Shown here piece by piece: positions 26,418 through 35,041 of a stretch of DNA of 64,000 nucleotides. Below the pieces are notes generated by a model. The model was not told the DNA's origin. It ran no database searches and was given only the letters and a program-made list of their open reading frames with translations. Positions within the stretch are counted from its first letter, which is position 1. Each line of letters opens with the position of its first letter. Origin of the DNA: Betaproteobacteria bacterium Ga0077532 (GTDB lineage Bacteria; Pseudomonadota; Gammaproteobacteria; Burkholderiales; Ga0077523); contig LNEE01000062.1 in NCBI GenBank assembly GCA_001464895.1, positions 128,333 through 192,332 of the forward strand, written 5' to 3'. Made by a program: the position numbers and the translations under genes.

Positions 26418-27622
26418 AGCAGCCTTGAGAGATCGCCGCGGGTGAAGCCGAGCAGCGGGGCATCGACCCCGCGGGACAGCGCCACCACCTTGAACAGTTC
26501 CCCCATTTCCGACGGACTCATCAGTTTCTGCGCTTGCGACGCCAGGGGCAGGTAGGCGGAAGCATGCGCCGCCGGCACCTCGGAAAGCAACTGTGCGATG
26601 CCACAGTTCACGAGGAAGTTCGCCTGCGTCGTGTAGCCGGCGAACCGCAGGCCGGCCGCCACGCCCGCTTCAGCCACTGCGGTGAAGTCGACGTGCGCCG
26701 TGATGTCCTGCAGCCCCGGCAGGACGAAGGGGTCGTCGTGCATCCGATGCCGGTAGTGACACACGAGCGTGCCGCGGTCCCGCTGGGGGTGGTAATACTC
26801 GCGCCGCCCGAATCCGTAGTCGACGAACAGCAGCGCGCCCGCGGTCAGCGATCCGGCCAGTGCACGAACGAGCGCCTCGGCGCGCGGGCAGAACTCGGTG
26901 TCGTAGGGCGACGGGAAGGCGAGGGCCTCGGCACGGTCCCGCACGGGGCCGGCGGCGAGCGGTCGCCCGGCCCATACGAACGATCCGTCGGCCAGGGACA
27001 CGCCGCGCTCCTGCAGGCCGTCGTCGCGTCGGCTCACGAGGGACACCGGCAGCGCATCGAGCACCTCGTTCGCGAGGATCAGGCCCTCGAAGCTGGCTGG
27101 CAGCGCGTCGATCCACTCGGCACGGTGGGCCTCGCCGGGAACGCTGGCGTTGATGTGTTGCCTCTGTCGGTCGCGCAGGTCGGCGCTCACGTCGAGCAGG
27201 AGGTAGCGGCGCGGGGGGTGACCGAGCCGGGCCAGTTCCGCGAGCAGCGTCGCCGCGAGACGACCGGTGCCGGGGCCCAGTTCCAGGACGTCGCCACCGG
27301 TGATCGCGAGCACCTCGGCCACCTGGCGGGCCAGGGTGCGGCCGAAGAGATCGGAGATCTCCGGCGCCGTCACGAAATCTCCATCGACGCCGAACTTGCG
27401 GCTCCCACCGGCGTAGTAGCCGAGGCCGGGGGCGTAGAGCGCGAGGTCCATGTAGGCGTCGAACGGGATCCAACCGCCGGCGGCGGCGATCCGGTCGGCG
27501 ATGAGGTCGCGGAGGCGATCGGAATGCGCGACCGCGTCCACGGACGGCGGCGCCAGATCCGGAAACAGTGCGGACAGTGCAGACAAGAGGGACGTCGGAG
27601 CAGGGTGCGGGCGCGGGGCCAC
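26414..27622 (-). CDS. SAM-dependent methyltransferase, MidA/NDUFAF7 family
   Basis: Protein arginine methyltransferase-like family (DUF185); the mitochondrial relative helps complex I assembly. It has 402 residues. Motifs seen are GWIPFDAYMDLALYAPGLGYYAGG, the SAM loop VLELGPGTGRLAATLLAEL and LILANEVLDALPV, then LFVDYGFGRREYYHPQRDRGTL. The start at 27622 is GTG, the first sensible one before the conserved HSDRLRDLI helix. It opens a minus-strand operon with the dehalogenase and GH57 genes through 4-base overlaps and is divergent from the pteridine reductase gene 58 bases away. The combination of functions is unusual. Confidence 0.9.
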   Translation of the reverse strand: MAPRPHPAPTSLLSALSALFPDLAPPSVDAVAHSDRLRDLIADRIAAAGGWIPFDAYMDLALYAPGLGYYAGGSRKFGVDGDFVTAPEISDLFGRTLARQVAEVLAITGGDVLELGPGTGRLAATLLAELARLGHPPRRYLLLDVSADLRDRQRQHINASVPGEAHRAEWIDALPASFEGLILANEVLDALPVSLVSRRDDGLQERGVSLADGSFVWAGRPLAAGPVRDRAEALAFPSPYDTEFCPRAEALVRALAGSLTAGALLFVDYGFGRREYYHPQRDRGTLVCHYRHRMHDDPFVLPGLQDITAHVDFTAVAEAGVAAGLRFAGYTTQANFLVNCGIAQLLSEVPAAHASAYLPLASQAQKLMSPSEMGELFKVVALSRGVDAPLLGFTRGDLSRLL

Positions 27623-27680
27623 GGGCGGGGATGCAGGGGGCGTGGCGTAGAATCGGGATTAAACAACGAGGTGGTGAACG

Positions 27681-28421
27681 ATGCAAAACCGGGTGGTCCT
27701 GATCACCGGCGGCGCCCGACGCGTGGGTGCCGCCATCTGCCGGCATCTCCACGCGGGCGGCGCCAACCTCCTGGTGCACTACCGGTCGTCGGCGGTGGAG
27801 GCGCGGGCCCTGCAGGCCGAACTGAACGCCATCCGGCCGGACTCGGTGGCCCTGGTACAAGCGAACCTGCTCAACATCGCGCATCTGCCGACGCTCGTGA
27901 ACGAGACCGTCCAGCGGTTCGGCCGACTGGATGTGCTGGTCAACAACGCGTCGAGCTTCTTCCCCTCCGCGGTGGGCGACATCACCGAGGACATGTGGGA
28001 CGACCTCGTCGGGACCAACCTCAAGACGCCGCTCTTCCTGTCGCAGGCCGCTGCGCCGCATCTGCGCCGCAGCGAAGGGTGCATCGTGAACATCGTGGAC
28101 ATCCACGCCGACCGCCCCATGAAGAACTACCTCGTCTACAACGCCGCCAAGGGCGGCCTCGTGTCGCTCACGCGGTCCCTCGCCCGGGAACTGGGGCCCG
28201 AGGTGCGGGTGAACGGCGTCGCGCCCGGCGCGATCCTCTGGCCGGAGGACGAGGCGTGGTCGGACGAGCTGGCGCGCCACCGGATCATCGGGACGACGCT
28301 GCTGAAGCGTGCGGGCGAACCGTCGGACATCGCGAAGGCGGTACGCTTCCTCGTCGAGGACGCGCCCTACGTCACCGGCCAGATCCTGGCGGTGGACGGC
28401 GGTCGCAGCGTGCATCTCTAG
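27681..28421 (+). CDS. Pteridine reductase (short-chain dehydrogenase)
   Basis: NADPH-dependent reductase of dihydro- or oxidised pterins, 246 residues. The TGGARRVG cofactor motif (9-16) with the double Arg points to NADPH and to the PTR1/FolM group. Catalytic residues are D140, Y153 and K157; Asp in place of the usual Ser, 13 residues before Tyr, is the pteridine reductase hallmark. ATG at 27681 is preceded by GAGGTGGTGAAC; a TAGAAT box at 27648-27653 could be the -10 element. It is followed after 10 bases by ttcA. Confidence 0.9.
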   Translation: MQNRVVLITGGARRVGAAICRHLHAGGANLLVHYRSSAVEARALQAELNAIRPDSVALVQANLLNIAHLPTLVNETVQRFGRLDVLVNNASSFFPSAVGDITEDMWDDLVGTNLKTPLFLSQAAAPHLRRSEGCIVNIVDIHADRPMKNYLVYNAAKGGLVSLTRSLARELGPEVRVNGVAPGAILWPEDEAWSDELARHRIIGTTLLKRAGEPSDIAKAVRFLVEDAPYVTGQILAVDGGRSVHL

Positions 28422-28431
28422 GCCGCCGACG

Positions 28432-29322
28432 ATGACGACCGGGGACATCCAGAAGCAGACCGTGGAGGCGAACAAGCTCGCCAAGCGCCTGCGCCGCCAG
28501 GTGGGCGAGGCGATCGCCGACTATCGGATGATCGAGGGCGGCGACCGGGTGATGGTCTGCCTCTCCGGCGGCAAGGACAGCTACGGCCTGCTCGACGTCC
28601 TGCTGTCCCTCAGGGCGAGTGCGCCGGTGCCCTTCGAGATCATCGCGATGCATCTCGACCAGGCGCATCCCGGCTACCCGGCGGACGTGCTGCCCAACTA
28701 CCTGACGGCGCTCGGCGTGCCGTTCCACATCGAGCGGCAGGACACCTACTCGACCGTGAAGCGGGTGATCCCCGAGGGGAAGACGATGTGTTCGCTGTGC
28801 TCGCGGCTGCGGCGCGGCGTGATCTACCGGGTTGCGACCGAGCTGGGCGCCACGCGCATCGCCCTGGGCCACCACCGCGAGGACATGCTGGAGACGCTGT
28901 TCCTCAACATGTTCCACGGCGGCAAGCTGAAGGGCATGCCGCCGAAGCTGGTTTCCGACGACGGCAGGCACGTCGTGATCCGACCGCTCGCCTACGTCGC
29001 CGAGAAGGATCTCGCCGCCTACGCCGAGGTGAAGGCATTCCCGATCATTCCGTGCGACCTCTGCGGCTCGCAGGAGAATCTGCAGCGCCATCAGATCAAG
29101 CTGATGCTGGCCGACTGGAACCGCCGCTTCCCAGGGCGGATCGAGACCATGTTCCGCAGCCTGCGGAATGTCGTGCCATCGCACCTCGCCGACCCGACGC
29201 TCTACGACTTCGCGAATCTCGAACCCACGGGCACCCCGGACGAGGACGGCGACACCGTCTTCGACACCCCCGACATCTCCCGCCCGGGCAGCATTCGCCT
29301 GACCTTCGTGACCGAGCCCTGA
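28432..29322 (+). CDS. ttcA: tRNA 2-thiocytidine biosynthesis protein
   Basis: Fe-S dependent, ATP-using enzyme that thiolates C32 of certain tRNAs. It has 296 residues. The PP-loop SGGKDS is at 45-50; the cluster-binding cysteine pairs are C120/C123 (MCSLCSR) and C208/C211 (PCDLCGS). [26 protein letters not shown] is the family's central signature. The ATG at 28432 gives the normal N-terminus; the frame extends upstream over the pteridine reductase gene only as a shadow. It sits directly downstream of the pteridine reductase gene and is likely in the same transcript. Confidence 0.96.
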   Translation: MTTGDIQKQTVEANKLAKRLRRQVGEAIADYRMIEGGDRVMVCLSGGKDSYGLLDVLLSLRASAPVPFEIIAMHLDQAHPGYPADVLPNYLTALGVPFHIERQDTYSTVKRVIPEGKTMCSLCSRLRRGVIYRVATELGATRIALGHHREDMLETLFLNMFHGGKLKGMPPKLVSDDGRHVVIRPLAYVAEKDLAAYAEVKAFPIIPCDLCGSQENLQRHQIKLMLADWNRRFPGRIETMFRSLRNVVPSHLADPTLYDFANLEPTGTPDEDGDTVFDTPDISRPGSIRLTFVTEP

Positions 29323-29360
29323 CATCGTCGGAAGCTCCCGCGCGGTTTGCCATGCCTTGC

Positions 29361-29381
29361 TTGTCAAAATGAATTTGATAA
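29361..29381. promoter_or_regulatory. Candidate operator (AT-rich palindrome) before the HTH-aminotransferase gene
   Basis: TTGTCAAA ... TTTGATAA with a five-base centre; seven of eight arm positions are symmetric, and flanking GCCTT / AAGGC extends the symmetry with a small offset. It lies 45 bases before the start codon of the gene encoding an N-terminal HTH domain, where autoregulation would act. It stands out as AT-rich in GC-rich surroundings. Confidence 0.5.
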
Positions 29382-29426
29382 GGCAGAGTCCAGTCCCGTG
29401 GTCAACTTTTCAACGATCCTGATCCC

Positions 29427-30938
29427 ATGAACTGCGCCGAGCGTCTCGTCAGCCTGTTCGGCACCCAGGCGGAAGTCTCACGCCGCCTCAAGCTCGACCG
29501 GGCCGTCGTCAGCCACTGGGTGAAGTCCGGCTACATCCCTGCACGGTGGGCCATGGAAGTGGAAGCCGTGTCGGAAGGTCGGATCGAAGCCGTAGAAATA
29601 CTGAACGAGGCCAATCGCCTCCGACCCGTGCGTGTGAAATCGCGCGGGGAGGACGAAGGCGTGTTCGGTTCCGCCATAACAGGGAGCGACATCATGAATT
29701 CATTCGCGCCGGCCAAGCGCATCCATTCCTTCCACCCGCCGCAGCGCACGCTGATGGGGCCGGGTCCGACGGAAATTCATCCGCGCGTGTTGACCACGAT
29801 GAGCCAGCCGGCCATCGGGTACCTCGACCCGGTGTTCGTCGAGATGATGGAAGAGCTGAAGAGCCTCCTCCGCTACGTCTACCAGACGAAGAATGCGCTG
29901 ACGTTCCCGGTCTCCGGCCCCGGTTCGGTGGGCATGGAGTACTGCTTCGTGAACATGGTCTCGCCCGGTGACAAGGTCGTGGTCTGCATCAACGGCGTGT
30001 TCGGTGGCCGGATGCTCGAGAACGTCATCCGCTGCGGTGGTGTGCCGGTCGTCATCGAGCACGAGTGGGGCACGCCCGTCGACCCGCAGCGCCTGGAGGA
30101 CACCCTCAAGGCGAATCCGGACACGAAGATCGTCGCGTTCGTGCACGCCGAGACATCCACCGGTTGTCTGTCGGACGCCAAGACGCTCGTCGAAGTGGCG
30201 CATCGCTACAACGCCCTCACGATCGTGGACGCGGTGACGTCGCTCGGCGGCGTCCCGGTGCTGGTCGATGAATGGGGTGTGGATGCCATCTACTCCGGCA
30301 GCCAGAAATGCCTCTCCTGCACGCCCGGTCTGTCGCCGGTGTCGTTCAACGAGCGCGTCGTCGAGCATGTGAAGGCCCGCAAGGACAAGATCCACAGCTG
30401 GTTCATGGACATGAACCTGCTGCTCGGTTACTGGGGCGCCACGAACCGCACGTATCACCACACCGCGCCGACGAACTCGCTGTTCGCACTCCACGAAGCG
30501 CTGCTGCTGATCCGAGAGGAGACGCTCGAAGACTGCTTCGCGCGCCACCGCCGCCATCATCTGGCGCTGAAGACCGGCCTCGAGGCGATGGGTCTCCACT
30601 TCCTCGTGAAGGAGGAGTACCAGATCCCGCAGATGAACGCCGTGCGCATCCCCGAGGCGATCCAGCCGAAGGAAGCCGAGGTCCGCAAGCGTCTGCTGAA
30701 CGAGTTCAACCTCGAGATCGGCGCCGGCCTCGGTCCGCTCGCCGGCAAGATCTGGCGCTTCGGCACGATGGGCTACTCGTGCCGGCCGGAGAACGTGATG
30801 CTGTGCCTCTCGGCCCTGGGTTCCGTCATGTCGGACCTCGGGATGCCAGTTCACGTCGGCGACGCCGAAGCGGCAGCGCACGACGCCTACGCCCAGATGC
30901 ACAAGCACGCAGCCCTGCAGAAAAAGCGCGTCGCCTGA
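29427..30938 (+). CDS. HTH (YdaS/Cro-like) domain fused in frame to a serine/alanine-glyoxylate aminotransferase
   Basis: One uninterrupted 503-codon frame. Residues 1-75 form a helix-turn-helix of the YdaS/Cro type (FGTQAEVSRRLKLDRAVVSHW, then VKSGYIPARWAMEVEAV). After a polar linker a complete class V PLP aminotransferase begins at M90, with MGPGPTEIHPRVL and the PLP lysine K294 (SGSQKCLSC). An ATG at 29694 with GGGAG upstream gives exactly the usual enzyme N-terminus and a 414-residue product (PLP Lys at 205). Two products, a DNA-binding enzyme and a free enzyme, are therefore possible. The likely enzyme role is glyoxylate amination; which amino donor is not decidable. Confidence 0.87.
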   Translation: MNCAERLVSLFGTQAEVSRRLKLDRAVVSHWVKSGYIPARWAMEVEAVSEGRIEAVEILNEANRLRPVRVKSRGEDEGVFGSAITGSDIMNSFAPAKRIHSFHPPQRTLMGPGPTEIHPRVLTTMSQPAIGYLDPVFVEMMEELKSLLRYVYQTKNALTFPVSGPGSVGMEYCFVNMVSPGDKVVVCINGVFGGRMLENVIRCGGVPVVIEHEWGTPVDPQRLEDTLKANPDTKIVAFVHAETSTGCLSDAKTLVEVAHRYNALTIVDAVTSLGGVPVLVDEWGVDAIYSGSQKCLSCTPGLSPVSFNERVVEHVKARKDKIHSWFMDMNLLLGYWGATNRTYHHTAPTNSLFALHEALLLIREETLEDCFARHRRHHLALKTGLEAMGLHFLVKEEYQIPQMNAVRIPEAIQPKEAEVRKRLLNEFNLEIGAGLGPLAGKIWRFGTMGYSCRPENVMLCLSALGSVMSDLGMPVHVGDAEAAAHDAYAQMHKHAALQKKRVA

Positions 30939-31003
30939 GCGAACTGCGCGCCCGCAGGTCGACCGGCTGTTCAACCGGCAGTCGACTGGAAAGTCACGGA
31001 GAG

Positions 31004-31028
31004 CGGCGGACCCTGGTCCGCCGTTTTT
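31004..31028 (+). terminator. Rho-independent terminator
   Basis: CGGCGGACC, loop CT, GGTCCGCCG followed by TTTTT. A perfect nine-base-pair GC-rich stem with a T run, 65 bases after the stop of the HTH-aminotransferase gene. It is the clearest intrinsic terminator in the window. Confidence 0.92.
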
Positions 31029-31142
31029 CGTTTGGAGGCTCGTGCGCCGGACGGATGACGCGGCACCGATCTTGCGAAGTGTGAGACGGCGCGCATGCCA
31101 TGGTACTTTCCGGCCGCGCGCATTTCAGGAGCAGATTCCCCC

Positions 31143-31955
31143 ATGAATTCCCTCGGACGACGTACGCTCGTCGCGCTCGCTTTTGGTCTTGCGACCACGG
31201 CGACGCGCGCCGAAGTGGTGCTGTATGCGAACGACTTCGAGACCGCGATCGGTCCCGAGTGGTCGAGCACCTCGACCTACGCCTGGGGACTCCAGCAGAC
31301 GCCGGCCGACGACATCGGCGGCGGATTCCTCGGCTACTTCGGCGGCAACAACGCGACGACGCTCACGCTGACGAACCTTCCGTCGGGCCTCCCCAGCCTC
31401 ACGCTCGAGTTCGATGCCTATCTGATGTGGTCGTGGGACGGCGAGGACACCCGACCCGTCGACGGTGTGCCCCGCGGCCCTGATCGGTTCGGGTTCCGGA
31501 GCGGCGCGGGCAACAGCTTCGACATCGGGCAGTCCTGGACCTTCAGCCACGGTAGCGCGGCCACCGGATTGCAGTCGTTCTGCGGCGACATTGTCGCGCC
31601 GTGCGCGCCGACCACCGGGGCCCTGTCCCGATACACGCTCGGCTACCGTTTCGAGATCGTGCCGACCGAGGAGGACCTCGACACCACCGGCGCGGCCCCC
31701 ATGGATTCCGTCTACCGGTTCGCGTGGACGGAAGCCCACGACGGTGGCACCACCGCGTCGTTCACCTTCTTCAGCGCCGGCTTGCAGGTGCGGCCGGATC
31801 TCGATTTCCCGTACCTCGACGAGGCCTGGGGCCTCGACAACGTCCGGGTCATCCACACGCCCGTGCCGGAGCCAGCAGCGTCAGCGCTTCTGGCGCTCGG
31901 TCTGGCGATGCTCGCCGTCGTCCACCGACGCAGCAGACGTCGCGACGCTTGCTGA
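31143..31955 (+). CDS. PEP-CTERM sorting-domain protein
   Basis: Exported protein of 270 residues. It has a signal peptide (LGRRTLVALAFGLATTATRAE), a beta-rich body with DFETAIGPEW and several Gly/Asp-rich turns, and ends in the PEP-CTERM signal: VPEP motif, hydrophobic segment AASALLALGLAMLAVV and Arg-rich tail HRRSRRR. Such proteins are processed by an exosortase, which must be encoded elsewhere, and are linked to exopolysaccharide matrix. The ATG at 31143 has AGGAG about 11 bases upstream. It lies 68 bases before a cellulose-synthase-like gene, which fits a matrix role. The body matches no family I can name. Confidence 0.85.
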   Translation: MNSLGRRTLVALAFGLATTATRAEVVLYANDFETAIGPEWSSTSTYAWGLQQTPADDIGGGFLGYFGGNNATTLTLTNLPSGLPSLTLEFDAYLMWSWDGEDTRPVDGVPRGPDRFGFRSGAGNSFDIGQSWTFSHGSAATGLQSFCGDIVAPCAPTTGALSRYTLGYRFEIVPTEEDLDTTGAAPMDSVYRFAWTEAHDGGTTASFTFFSAGLQVRPDLDFPYLDEAWGLDNVRVIHTPVPEPAASALLALGLAMLAVVHRRSRRRDAC

Positions 31956-32023
31956 GCATCAGTCGCACCGATGTCCACGATGGGCCGAAGTGGCGTCCAC
32001 GACGCTGAAGAATCGATGACGGC

Positions 32024-34258
32024 ATGCCGCGCTCCCTGACGATCGACCCGCTGACGGACCTCCCCCCGCCGCCCGACGCCCCCACGCTCGAAACGCTCTC
32101 CCGACCACGCCAGGCACTCGTCGCCGTCTACGTGATCGTCGCGTTCTGGTATCTGCTCTGGCGTCCCGAGACTTTCAACGTCGCAGCGCCGTGGTTCTCG
32201 CGGCTCGTCTACGCGGGCGAGGTGTTCGGCTTTGTCACGGCGTTGCTGCACATCCACATGGTGTGGCGGCTGTCGGTGCGCGAAGCGCCCGCGGCGCCGG
32301 CGGGCCTCGTGGTCGATGTGTACGTCACCACCCGCGACGAGCCGGTCGAGATGCTGCGCCGGACGCTGGTCGCCGCGACCCGGATGTCCTACCCGCACGT
32401 GACCTGGCTGCTGGACGACGGCAACCGGCCCGCCATGCGCGCTCTTGCAGCCGAGCTGGGGGTGCAGTACCTCGCCCGCGAGCAGCATCGGCACGCGAAG
32501 GCAGGCAACCTGAACCACGCCCTGTCTCGCACGCTCGGCGACTACATCGCCGTCTTCGATGCAGACCACGCCCCGGCGCGCGACTTCCTGACCCGGACCC
32601 TCGGCTACTTCCGGGACGCGCGTGTCGCATTCGTATCGACGCCGCAGGACTTCTACAACCTCGACTCCTACCAGCATCGCAACGACGCGCAGACCCGCCT
32701 CGTCTGGAACGAGCAGTCGCTGTTCTTCCGCGTGATCCAGCGCGGCAAGGACGCCACGAACAGCGCGTTCTTCTGCGGCACCTGCGGCATCCTCCGCCGC
32801 AAGGCACTGGACGACATCGGCGGTTTCGCCGTCGACACGGTCACCGAGGATCTCGACACCTCGGTCCGCATCCACCGCAAGGGATGGCAGTCGGTGTACC
32901 ACGCCGAGCCGCTCGCGTTCGGGATCGCCGCCGCCGACATCGTGCCGTTCGTACGGCAGCGGGTGCGCTGGGGCCAGGGCGCCATGCAGGTGCTCAGACG
33001 GCACGGCTTGCTGCTGTTCGCCAGCGGGCTCACTGTGCCCCAACGCCTCAACTACTTCGCCAGCACCATCATGTACTTCGACGGCTGGCAGAAGGCCCTC
33101 TTCTATCTCGCGCCGGCGATCGTGCTGATGACGGGTGCGATGCCGATCAGCCAGCTTTCGTGGGAGTTCGTCCTGCGGTTCGTGCCGTACTACCTGCTCA
33201 CGTTCTGGGTGTTCGAGGAGGTGGGCCGCGGCTACGGGCGCGCGCTCGATGTCGAGCGATACAACATGGCGCGCTACGGGGCCTTCGTGTGGTCGACCCT
33301 CGGCCTGCTGCGGCGACGACTCGCATTCCGCGTCACGCGGAAGCATCGGAGTCCCGACGACGACCGCGTGGGCCGTCGCTTCCTGTGGCCGCAGTGGGCC
33401 GTCCTCGGCATGAACGCCGCGGCGATTCCCGTGGGTCTTCTTCTCCAGACGCTCGGGGTCATCGCCCTGCCCACGGCGGCGCTGATCGCGAACATCTTCT
33501 GGGCGCTGGTGAACGTGGTCCTCGCGCGTGCCGTCGTCGGCTTCACGCGTCGCGTTTCCGGATTCCACCGCCGCGAGTATCGGTTCCGCATCCCGCTGCC
33601 CGCGCTGCTGTCGGGAGACTCGCGTCATCCTCACGCAGGGATCCTCGACGACGTGTCGGCCGAAGGCTTCAAGTACTACGGGCGCTTCCCGGCGAACACG
33701 GCGCCCGGCGACACGGTCGCGGGGGAGATCCTGCTTCCGAGCGGACGGATGCCCTTCCGTGCCACGGTCTGCGCGTGCTTCCCAGGGCCGAGGGACGGCG
33801 ACGTGCGGGCCCTCGGTTGCCGGTTCGACTGGACCGCCGCCTCCGACGCGGACGAACTGATCGCCTTCCTGTACGGCTCAGATCTGCAATGGAAACTGAA
33901 TCGCCTGAGCGACCGCTCGCGCACCCCGCTCGAGCGGTTCATGCGATGGCTGCGCCGGCCGTCTCGATCGGCGCCGGAGGCCCCGGACGCGCCGTGGGCC
34001 GCCGCCGTTGTCCGCAGTGCGGACACGCCGGATGGCGGGATGCACCCGGGCATTGTCTCGGTCCCCTCGGCGACGGATGACGAACGCACGCTCGTCGTGT
34101 TCCGGCGGATGGCGGCTCGGGAGCGCCTGGAGATCCTCGTCACGACGCGGGCGGGGACCTCGATGCTGCGGACCCGCGCCATCCTGTTCGACGCGATGCT
34201 CGCGAGCGGGACGCCGCTGTATCTCTACCGGTTGTCTCCCGCGGGGGAACTGCTATGA
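32024..34258 (+). CDS. bcsA: Cellulose synthase catalytic subunit-like GT2 glycosyltransferase with PilZ domain
   Basis: Processive membrane glycosyltransferase of 744 residues. Two N-terminal membrane segments (about 30-80) precede the GT2 domain with all BcsA motifs: DDG (131-133), DAD (179-181), FFCGT (249-253), TED (274-276) and QRVRW (312-316). Further membrane segments follow (about 345-505). A PilZ region has RREYR (RxxxR) and DVSAEG (DxSxxG, about 542-548), so binding of cyclic di-GMP is expected. Its stop overlaps the next gene (ATGA). No bcsB, bcsZ or bcsC is adjacent, which is unusual. Confidence 0.88.
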   Translation: MPRSLTIDPLTDLPPPPDAPTLETLSRPRQALVAVYVIVAFWYLLWRPETFNVAAPWFSRLVYAGEVFGFVTALLHIHMVWRLSVREAPAAPAGLVVDVYVTTRDEPVEMLRRTLVAATRMSYPHVTWLLDDGNRPAMRALAAELGVQYLAREQHRHAKAGNLNHALSRTLGDYIAVFDADHAPARDFLTRTLGYFRDARVAFVSTPQDFYNLDSYQHRNDAQTRLVWNEQSLFFRVIQRGKDATNSAFFCGTCGILRRKALDDIGGFAVDTVTEDLDTSVRIHRKGWQSVYHAEPLAFGIAAADIVPFVRQRVRWGQGAMQVLRRHGLLLFASGLTVPQRLNYFASTIMYFDGWQKALFYLAPAIVLMTGAMPISQLSWEFVLRFVPYYLLTFWVFEEVGRGYGRALDVERYNMARYGAFVWSTLGLLRRRLAFRVTRKHRSPDDDRVGRRFLWPQWAVLGMNAAAIPVGLLLQTLGVIALPTAALIANIFWALVNVVLARAVVGFTRRVSGFHRREYRFRIPLPALLSGDSRHPHAGILDDVSAEGFKYYGRFPANTAPGDTVAGEILLPSGRMPFRATVCACFPGPRDGDVRALGCRFDWTAASDADELIAFLYGSDLQWKLNRLSDRSRTPLERFMRWLRRPSRSAPEAPDAPWAAAVVRSADTPDGGMHPGIVSVPSATDDERTLVVFRRMAARERLEILVTTRAGTSMLRTRAILFDAMLASGTPLYLYRLSPAGELL

Positions 34259-34974
34259 AGATGCCGAACACCTGTCTCCTCGCACTGAGCGGCCTGCTGC
34301 TCTCGGGTGCGACGCTGGCGCGGGACATCACCTTGCTGACCGGTGCGGAGGTCCGGCGGAACGACGAGTACTACGCGTACCTCGGGGCGCTCGTCCCGCT
34401 GCGCAGTTCGGACCGGCTGGGTGCCGGGTGGGTGCAGCGCTACTGGATCGACGGGCTCAACTATGGTTTCGACGTGTCGGACCCCGCGCGCTTCGCCACC
34501 GACCCGCAGAACATCCGGGCCCGGGCCCTTGGTCTGGAGGCGGCCCTCGGCTACCACCTCAGGGACGACCGCGGCGGGGTGGCGGCGTACCTCGGTTTCC
34601 GGCATCAGCAGTCGACGCTGTCACCCGACGTCCCGGACAGCCGGGTGCGCGGATCGCAGTGGTGGCCGAGGGCGCAGGTGGAGGTGGATGCCCGGCTCAC
34701 GGCCAAGGTGCACGCCTACGGCATCGTCGCCTACACCTTCGGGATGGACGGGTACTGGTCGAGGCTGCGCGTGATGCACGATCTCGGTGGCCTCGAGGTG
34801 GGTCCCGAGGCGATCCTCCAGGGTGACCGCGACTACCGCGCCCGGAAGGTGGGGCTGGTGACGACCGGCCTGCGCCTGGGCGGGAACCTCACGATGGGGC
34901 TGCGCGCCGGTTATCACTTCCAGGCCAACGCGAACTCTCCGTACGTAGGCGTCGAACTCGCGCTGGGCCTCTGA
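34255..34974 (+). CDS. Cellulose biosynthesis BcsS-like outer-membrane protein
   Basis: 239 residues with a signal peptide (CLLALSGLLLSGATLARD) and a body of alternating amphipathic strands ending in an aromatic-poor but strand-like terminus VGVELALGL, consistent with a small outer-membrane barrel. Segments such as EVRRNDEYYAYLGALVPL, WVQRYWIDGLNYGF and ALGYHLRDDRGGVAAYLGF resemble the BcsS family encoded beside bcsA in some proteobacteria. The 4-base overlap with bcsA supports a joint role, perhaps in glucan export. The family call is from pattern recall and is moderately sure. Confidence 0.68.
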   Translation: MKMPNTCLLALSGLLLSGATLARDITLLTGAEVRRNDEYYAYLGALVPLRSSDRLGAGWVQRYWIDGLNYGFDVSDPARFATDPQNIRARALGLEAALGYHLRDDRGGVAAYLGFRHQQSTLSPDVPDSRVRGSQWWPRAQVEVDARLTAKVHAYGIVAYTFGMDGYWSRLRVMHDLGGLEVGPEAILQGDRDYRARKVGLVTTGLRLGGNLTMGLRAGYHFQANANSPYVGVELALGL

Positions 34975-34992
34975 CGCGGTGAGACACCCGCA

Positions 34993-35024
34993 CCGCCACC
35001 CCGGAATCGGGCTCGGGATGGCGG
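34993..35024. terminator. Stem-loop between convergent genes
   Basis: CCGCCA, mismatch, CCCG ... CGGG, mismatch, TGGCGG with a 10-base loop. It lies between the bcsS-like stop (34974) and the protease stop (35042) and probably serves both strands. No T run. Confidence 0.45.
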
Positions 35025-35041
35025 ATGCAGGGGTCGCTTCC

